Assembly (NCBI GenBank): GCA_006937955.1
Contig: SSNP01000024.1
Location: 1,713,993-1,777,992, forward strand
Direction of reading: 5' to 3'
Length of the DNA: 64,000 nt
DNA from: Pachypanchax playfairii
Taxonomy: Eukaryota; Chordata; Actinopteri; Cyprinodontiformes; Aplocheilidae
Shown here: piece by piece, positions 58,901 through 64,000 of the stretch
How positions within the stretch are numbered: the first letter of the stretch is position 1
Layout: each line of letters opens with the position of its first letter
Translations under genes and position numbers: made by a program
The notes under the pieces: generated by a model
What the model saw: only the letters and a program-made list of their open reading frames with translations
Told to the model about the DNA's origin: nothing
Database searches by the model: none

Positions 58901-61900
58901 AAACATTAAAACATTCAGCTGGTTCGTGGGAGGAACAGAACAGAGAACCACAGCTGGTGAGAGTCTTGAGTTTCATCTTCAGAGCAGTTACTCAAGGTTA
59001 GTTCAATGCATCTGATAATATAATAAGAAAATGGTTTCTGTTCTTAAAACTGTAACAGTGAAGGTATCGACCCACCTAAACATGGATCACTGGTTCTTTA
59101 TGTTAAATCAATCAGAATCTGATTCCATTCACATTCATTAAAAACACTAATTGGCATCCTTCACCAAAAAGTTTTAATTCTAACATTTTGTGTTGAATGT
59201 CATTATTACACAAGAGCTCCAGTGACTGTTGCTTAGTAACAAGTGAGTCAGACAAACTAATTAATGCACATTGCTCTCGTAGTTCTGACTTCAGATCAGA
59301 TTCTTCTTGGTCTGTTTTCTTAAAGTTGGTTTTAAAAATATTTTAAAGGTTTTAATTTGATTTTCTTTATTTAGGTTTTTGTTTGAGTTGGTCTCTCCAC
59401 ACACACCTGCCTTGAGTTCCTCATTACCACACCTACATTTCTGTTAGGATGTAAAATTCTAGTCAGATACTTGTTTTGTGTACGTTTTGGTTTCTGGGAT
59501 TTCTGATTCCGTTTTATATTTTAACACTTTTTGGCTTGCAGACGTTTTGTTCTTGTTTGTCTGATCACCTGTCCAACTGCCTCCAGGATGTCGTTAGCAT
59601 GTTGATTCTTTTCCACACCAATCATTTAGTAGTTTTGTTCCTCTGATGTTACTGTAATTTTATAACATTAATACTAATTAACAGTCTGTTTAAATGTTTA
59701 GGAGTAACATCTGATCTGCTGAGACTAAAACAGCATTTCACTGCAAACATGTTGCAGATTTTAAATTATATCAAATTTTATATTTATGTATTATATGTTT
59801 CTGAATTGTATTAAATAATAATGAACATTTTTGAAACAATGTCTATAGATTATAGTTCTGTTAGATTACAAATGTATCTCTAACAAATAATAATAATATA
59901 ATTTTGGAACTTGGGAATTTTGCAAAAGAGACACAAAGAGTTTCAGTCTAAAATCTGTAGGAATGGAAAAATCTCCTGATTCAGAGCAATGGGTTCTAGG
60001 TTTTAGATAAAACTCCACAAACATCTCTAAATGTGTTTTATTTGGAGCTATAAACGTGATTCATAGCAGGAAATTGGACTCCACTTTGTGGATTTTTGTG
60101 GAAATGGCTGAAAACTTCCAAGCATATTTCTTCTGGTTATTACTCCCTCGTCTGGCTCTTCCTGGATGAAAATGGTTTTTCCTGTTTGCACAAACAGACA
60201 CACTAAAGTCCTGGAAGATTTGATAGAATTTTAAGATAATAGTGATAGTTTGATGAACTGTATCTAGGGGGCATGATGAGCCTCTATAGTGCAGCAATGA
60301 AAAGACTCACTGACGTTGAGTGTACTTCAAAACTCAACAGCAACCCAAACATGTGAAGAGGTTTTATTTTTGTCTTCAAGTAACATCCATGAAGTAGGTA
60401 CAAGATGTTTGTGACGGATATTAAATCTGGTTTCTGATTATTTAAATACTCTCTGCTCTCCATTTATGGAAACCAAGGAAGAAAAAAAAAAGTTTGAAAA
60501 ATCAAAATCTAAAAAAAGTCACAAGGATCTGATAAAAGATGGAGGGAACAGAGCAGAGAACATCCAGCAGAGGGTGAGTAACATCAGGCTGATTACCTGG
60601 AACAGGTAAACAACATGAGGCCTGGTGGGTGGGTGGAGCATGAGTGTGAACCAGAGGAAGTCTAAACGACATGAATAAACTGAAAAGCAGGAACAGATTA
60701 AGAACAGAGGGAAACAAAGATGAGCAAAATCTAAAAATAAACAATAAATAAAACAATAAAACTTAAGAAAAAAAGCAGAGACAACATTAAAATCCCTGAA
60801 TTATCCTAGCTGAAAAGAAACACTTGACCAAATGATGAAACTGACAAGACTGAACCAAAATCTCTGGATGAGACAGAAAAACCCTGACCAGTCAAGTACG
60901 AGCAAAACAAGGACGAGCAGTGAACAAAACAAAAATAATTCTGACTAAATAGATAAAACCTGAGCAGAGAATTAAAAGGACAGGGTTAAGGTTGAAATCA
61001 AAATAAAATTACTTAAATGAGGTGACAAAGTTAACAGTAGGAATAAATCACAACAAGATAAACTTGATCAACTCCTGATGAAGTCAGTTATAATCAAAGG
61101 GGAAATAACATGAAAATATAAAATCAAGAGAAATGTCACTCATACAAACCATAAACTATAATCAAACATGATAAAACATACTCAGAGTAAAAGAACTTGA
61201 AGCCAAGATGAATCAACATGTTGCCAATCAGTGCAAACAGGAAGAGGTAAACAGATGCACAGACCTGATAAATAATCAGCATCTAGACTGAATACTGAAA
61301 AGGACGATCATAAAACAATAATGCAGTGAAAGAAAATAGTATTTAATCAAGTTTAATAGATTTAAGATATACAAGTTTTGATATTTCCAAAACTTTTAAT
61401 CTTGTAAATTTCTCACCTGCAATGCAACAAGCTTTGTGCTATTGGGGTCTGTTGCTCCTGGAGGAACGGCTGCATGGTGTGGAAAATAAGGGTTGTCTGA
61501 TCCGGTACAAAGGAGGTAAAGCATGATGACGATGTTGAAGGGAAACACAGCAGCAGGTAAATCCCAGCGGTCCAGAAAGGATGAGAGTCCACTGAACAGA
61601 AACACACTGGAGGAGGGATGAAAGATGGATGCAGGAGAAAAAGAATGAAACATGGGCGTCGATTAATAATGTTCAAATACTAAATATTTAAACAGAAAGT
61701 TTAGAAAAGTTTGGACAAAGGAAGTGTTGAGAATCTGATAACTTTCTGAACAAATGATAGAAAACCCATGAGAATCAACAGGAGGGGGGGGGATATAGTT
61801 TCCTATATCAATGATATAAACTTGGAGGTCAGTTAATTTTATTTTTACTGTTTGTTTTATTGTTTTTACCAGTATGAGTCCTTCATAAATATTTATTGTT

Positions 61901-63550
61901 GAATGACTCAGGTCACTGAGCTGCAGAGAGAAGTTCTCACCATGTCGCCGACCCCAAACAGACGGGCAGCAACAGCCACCAGTACCAGTCTCCAGCTGAG
62001 CTGAACACCCCCATCAGCAGAGACACCAACATGCCGTTAAACCCGTGAAGACCTCCAGCAACATCCTCACTACAAACAAACAAACAAACATGTTTGTTTT
62101 ATTGTTACAACATCAGGAAACCAAACCAGCCAGTAATTAGAATGTCAATCATGAAAGCAGCTCTTTATGGATCCTCATGAAACAAACTGTTTCATTTTAA
62201 TGAGCAGAATCTCTAAAATTCACTCGTTATGCTAAATTTTAGAACTTCACCAGCTCCTTGTTAAGCTGCAGTTATTTTTAAACCCTAACAACAAGATTAC
62301 ATATTAACATACCTCTCAGCGAGCTGCATACATTTAGGAAAAGTTTTAAAATAAGAATTGCAAATTGAGTTTTTTTATTATTATTCAGGGCTTTCAGGGC
62401 TGATTAAATGATAATGGACAAAATGTTAAAGCACACAGAAAGTACTGTGATTAAAGAACTGGAGTTCCTTGAGGATAAACTTTTCCAGGGGCGTGTCCAG
62501 AGGGGGGCCCGGAGGGGGCAAAAAAAAAAAAAAAAAGACATTGTGCTTTTACTGATTTTTATTTCATTTTGGTTTACGGGAGCCCCTTAAATCATGATAA
62601 AGGGTCTATAATTTTGTAACNAGATTTTTAAGGTAATGGCCCCATTTACTTTTTATTTATTTACTTGTGCCACCCTTTTAGAAATCTATGCCCCTAGCTG
62701 GCCCCCCAATAAAATTTTTTAAAACTTTTCACCCACCTTTAGTAGAGTTTGAAATCAAGACCTCTTTAGGTTAAGAAAAGTTTTTGGCTAAGTTGACTCT
62801 TAGCTCGTACCACACTATATACAGTATCAGTTTAAAGTCAATACAAATGAGGGGAAAACTTTTCCACCGCTTTCATTATTTCTCTGTAAATGCTTGTTGT
62901 TTGTTATAATGTCTGACCTGTCCTGTCCAATGATGATGGCTGTGAGTGTGGAGGCCAGCACACCCAGAGTTCCCAGCAGGCCCTGCCAGGGGGAATCCCA
63001 GAACAGAGCAGCCAGGATGAGTACACCGCTGAGTGGGCTGTTAGCCAGAATCACCCTGCTCACCCCCCTCAGTACCCACACAAGCAGCTGCAGCACAAAT
63101 GACTTGTCTGGGGAAACAGGAAGAAAACAACCAAATGCTCACAGATGTTGTAAAAAAGCAAACTGCAGCTTATTTTGTTCTGTCAGGGTTTTATAAAAGA
63201 ATTAAAACACGTGTCTAATGATGATTAGAATTTGTTGTGGAGGTGGAGGGCTGCAGCGTTCACAGTTGTGTTATGATTAAATCTACATAATGGAACAAAG
63301 TCAGCATTTCTGAGTTATTTATTTATGGTAATCACACACATTTTATCATTAATCATACTAACAGATGACTTGAACTTTCCAGAACAGTTTTACCATAAAG
63401 TAACAGAATAACTTTTGTCTTACCCTGAATGCACTTATCCAAGTGTTCCATGTCTCCGGTGCACGACATCAGACTGTTCAGCACACGCTGACTGAAGCTG
63501 GCAGGACTCCTGCTGGCCTCCTCCACTTCTGTTTTGCTTTCTATCCACAT
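43722..63550 (-). CDS. slc14a-like: SLC14-family (urea-transporter-fold) membrane protein, divergent filter, complete
   Basis: Exons in transcript order: 63550-63424, 63107-62918, 62069-61941, 61606-61417, 56582-56435, 45823-45689, 44532-44483, 43904-43722. Splice sites are GT/AG and the joined frame is 1152 bases, 383 residues, the size of UT-B. Two homologous transmembrane halves are seen: WVLRGVSRVILANSPLSG, HGFNGMLVSLLMGVFS, WYWWLLLPV and DLPAAVFPFN in the first; IPLGVGQIFACG, SGFNGALGCMAVGGLFF, WRTHLFAIAS and GLPACSWAA in the second. Family members are trimeric urea channels. Here pore positions Gln63, Phe66, Thr172 and Thr334 (bovine UT-B numbering) correspond to Arg60, Leu63, Val169 and Ser330, and both LPxxTxPF signatures are broken. 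The substrate may therefore not be urea. A teleost UT-C-type paralog is one possibility. ATG 63550 is the first Met after an in-frame TGA. Confidence 0.88.
44483..44532 (-). CDS. slc14a-like: SLC14-like exon 7 (50 bases)
   Basis: FFSAYGDIALSNMMGT aligns with LFTAYLGVGMANFMAEV of human UT-B. A small 50-base exon with acceptor GCCCACAG and donor GTAAGA, phase-compatible on both sides. Confidence 0.85.
45689..45823 (-). CDS. slc14a-like: SLC14-like exon 6
   Basis: SLYSGLSGFNGALGCMAVGG and FRWRTHLFAIAS, matching GLWGFNSSLACIAMGGMF and LTWQTHLLAL in human UT-B. The preceding intron is 10.6 kb. Confidence 0.88.
46333..47096 (+). mobile_element. Non-autonomous hAT transposon with 8-bp target duplication
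   Basis: The ends CATGGA...TCCATG are flanked by identical CCTCTGAG (46325-46332 and 47097-47104). Sub-terminal G-runs pair with C-runs (GGGGGGGGGACA against TGTCCCCCCC). Inside, a frame from 46671 begins MMSKRKKGDIRDF, similar in style to the N-terminus of hAT transposases, then degrades, so the element is an internally deleted copy. Confidence 0.85.
48500..49045. mobile_element. TTAA-flanked MITE, sister of 36977-37892
   Basis: TTAA at 48496-48499 and 49046-49049; the ends begin AGAGGTCATT and, inverted, AGAGGCCCTT. The body is an inverted copy of the element in OGA-like intron 13 without the nested hAT insertion. 546 bp; the open frame at 48711-48938 is incidental. Confidence 0.8.
49327..49372 (+). 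repeat. LINE-type 3' tail
   Basis: GAATTTCCCTTCTGGGATAA followed by ATAAAGTATTTTTCATTTCA, a common fish non-LTR 3' terminus. Confidence 0.5.
53323..53350. repeat. Short perfect inverted repeat
   Basis: TAGTTTGCAACC, then a 4-base loop, then GGTTGCAAACTA: a perfect 12-bp stem. No flanking element was identified. Confidence 0.7.
56435..56582 (-). CDS. slc14a-like: SLC14-like exon 5: second pore segment
   Basis: Residues 213-262. HGIPLGVGQIFACGALGPS aligns with SIPVGVGQIYGCDNPWTG; the Gln is kept but DNPWTG is replaced by GALGPS. It continues into SPLLAVHAVLGSAVG. Confidence 0.88.
56583..61416. other. SLC14-like intron 4
   Basis: 4.8 kb, AT-rich. It contains the Harbinger-like element at 58155-58732 and an adenine-rich low-complexity stretch from about 60700 to 61150. 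No exon is recognised. Confidence 0.5.
58155..58732. mobile_element. PIF/Harbinger-like MITE with TTA target duplication
   Basis: CGCCGGGCTCACACTGC at the left and CCCCGGACTCACACTGC (inverted) at the right are bordered by TTA (58152-58154 and 58733-58735). The interior is GC-rich compared with its intron. 578 bp with no conserved frame. Confidence 0.75.
61417..61606 (-). CDS. slc14a-like: SLC14-like exon 4: first signature motif
   Basis: Residues 149-212. WDLPAAVFPFNIVIMLYLL corresponds to WDLPVFTLPFN in UTs; the conserved Thr is Val169. The extracellular loop contains a possible N-glycosylation site (NST), as UTs often do. Phase 0 donor CAG|GTGAGA. Confidence 0.88.
61941..62069 (-). CDS. 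slc14a-like: SLC14-like exon 3
   Basis: Residues 106-148: GGLHGFNGMLVSLLMGVFSS and DWYWWLLLPVCLGSAT, matching the GLxGYNGxLVGLLMAVFS and YYWWLLLPV blocks of urea transporters. Donor GTGAGA. Confidence 0.88.
62070..62917. other. SLC14-like intron 2
   Basis: Contains a possible hAT-like fragment beginning CAGGGGCGTGTCCAGAGG at about 62487, a poly-A tract (62520-62536) and the single ambiguous base near 62621. No target duplication could be matched. Confidence 0.45.
62918..63107 (-). CDS. slc14a-like: SLC14-like exon 2: first pore segment
   Basis: Residues 43-106. Aligns with human LRGISQVVFVNNPVSG as LRGVSRVILANSPLSG, so the filter Gln is Arg and the stacking Phe is Leu. It ends with LASTLTAIIIGQD at donor CAG|GTCAGA. 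Confidence 0.88.
63424..63550 (-). CDS. slc14a-like: SLC14-like exon 1: cytosolic N-terminus
   Basis: Encodes MWIESKTEVEEASRSPASF followed by NSLMSCTGDMEHLDKCIQ, ending phase 1 at GTAAGACA. The FSQRVLNSLMSCTGDMEHL part aligns with the pre-membrane segment of UTs (ALGYVTGDMKEL in human UT-B), confirming family and frame. Confidence 0.8.
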
Positions 63551-64000
63551 ACCAGCAGCTGCAGGGCGTCTTCAGGATAAATGGGATTAAAACGTCCCAA
63601 TCCAAGAAATTTCTTAAGTTTCTTTTTGTTCTTTTACTTCAGTGTTTGTTTTCTTGCTGCTACATCCCTCCTCTTCTTCACTGTTGAAGTCTGAGACCTG
63701 ATTTATAATCTTAAACACTCACTGTGACACAGAAGAACAAAGTTCAGAACCGTCAGCTGTGGTTTCAGGAGGAGGAGGAGGATCGGGTCCTTCACTTTCT
63801 CCTGCTCCGTTCTTACATTACACAATCACCGTGTTCCTCTTTAACACCTCTTCATCTACTGTTTGTCCACTTTTTATTGCACCAGGTAAATGAATGTTTG
63901 TCTTTCCTTCACTTGTAAAACCATTACTGTGCATCGTGTTTTCTCAAGTTTTTCTACGTGTAATAAATCTGTAACTCATCTTTGTTACTTTCCTTTTCTT
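63551..64000. other. Upstream of the SLC14-like start codon
   Basis: Expected to hold the 5'UTR and possibly a non-coding first exon; a CTGCAG just upstream of the ATG could act as an acceptor. No TATA box or other gene was identified. Confidence 0.35.

Noticed and set aside
62487..62710. Possible complete hAT element starting CAGGGGCGTGTCC
   Set aside because: The right end (ATGCCCCTAG near 62690) is only loosely complementary and no 8-bp target duplication matches.

Overview
The window looks like nuclear DNA of a ray-finned (teleost) fish. It is AT-rich, with multi-exon genes carrying GT/AG introns, vertebrate protein families, and a dense load of fish-type transposable elements: Tc1/mariner, hAT, piggyBac- and Kolobok-like TTAA elements, THAP-bearing long-TIR elements, an L2/Rex1-type LINE and tRNA-derived SINEs. 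One ambiguous base (n) lies at about 62621. All gene models were built by eye from translations, splice sites and phase continuity.

Three protein-coding genes can be reconstructed. (1) 855-17889, minus strand: a secreted multidomain lectin-like protein, with signal peptide, two C-type lectin domains, fibronectin III, a D8C (uromodulin/GP2-type eight-cysteine) domain and a second fibronectin III. It continues beyond the left edge, and all visible junctions are phase 1. (2) 25149-40520, plus strand: a complete 17-exon O-GlcNAcase (OGA)-like gene of 808 codons. It has a GH84 catalytic domain with intact active-site residues, a short basic linker and a GNAT-like C-terminal domain. It looks like a paralog rather than canonical OGA. 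(3) 43722-63550, minus strand: a complete 8-exon, 383-aa SLC14 (urea-transporter-fold) gene. Several residues that line the urea filter in studied UTs are changed (Gln to Arg, Phe to Leu, Thr to Val, Thr to Ser). Genes 2 and 3 converge tail to tail across about 3.2 kb.

Region by region. 1-432 is a near-perfect foldback. 1-17.9 kb is the lectin gene, its introns full of elements (TTAA element 2114-3110, piggyBac-like remnant 6656-7530, composite element 8984-10683, TTAA MITE 11103-11383, THAP-bearing foldback 15035-15684). 17.9-25.1 kb is intergenic and mostly transposon: a Tc1-like transposase gene truncated by another element, an L2/Rex1-like LINE broken by a SINE and a hAT MITE, and a second THAP-bearing TIR element. 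25.1-40.5 kb is the OGA-like gene, with nested MITEs in its intron 13. 40.5-43.7 kb is the convergent intergenic spacer, with CTCF-like motifs at and near its left side. 43.7-63.6 kb is the SLC14-like gene with a 10.6-kb intron 5 holding hAT and TTAA elements.

No functional link between the three genes is visible. No tRNA, rRNA, CRISPR or prokaryotic-type features were seen.
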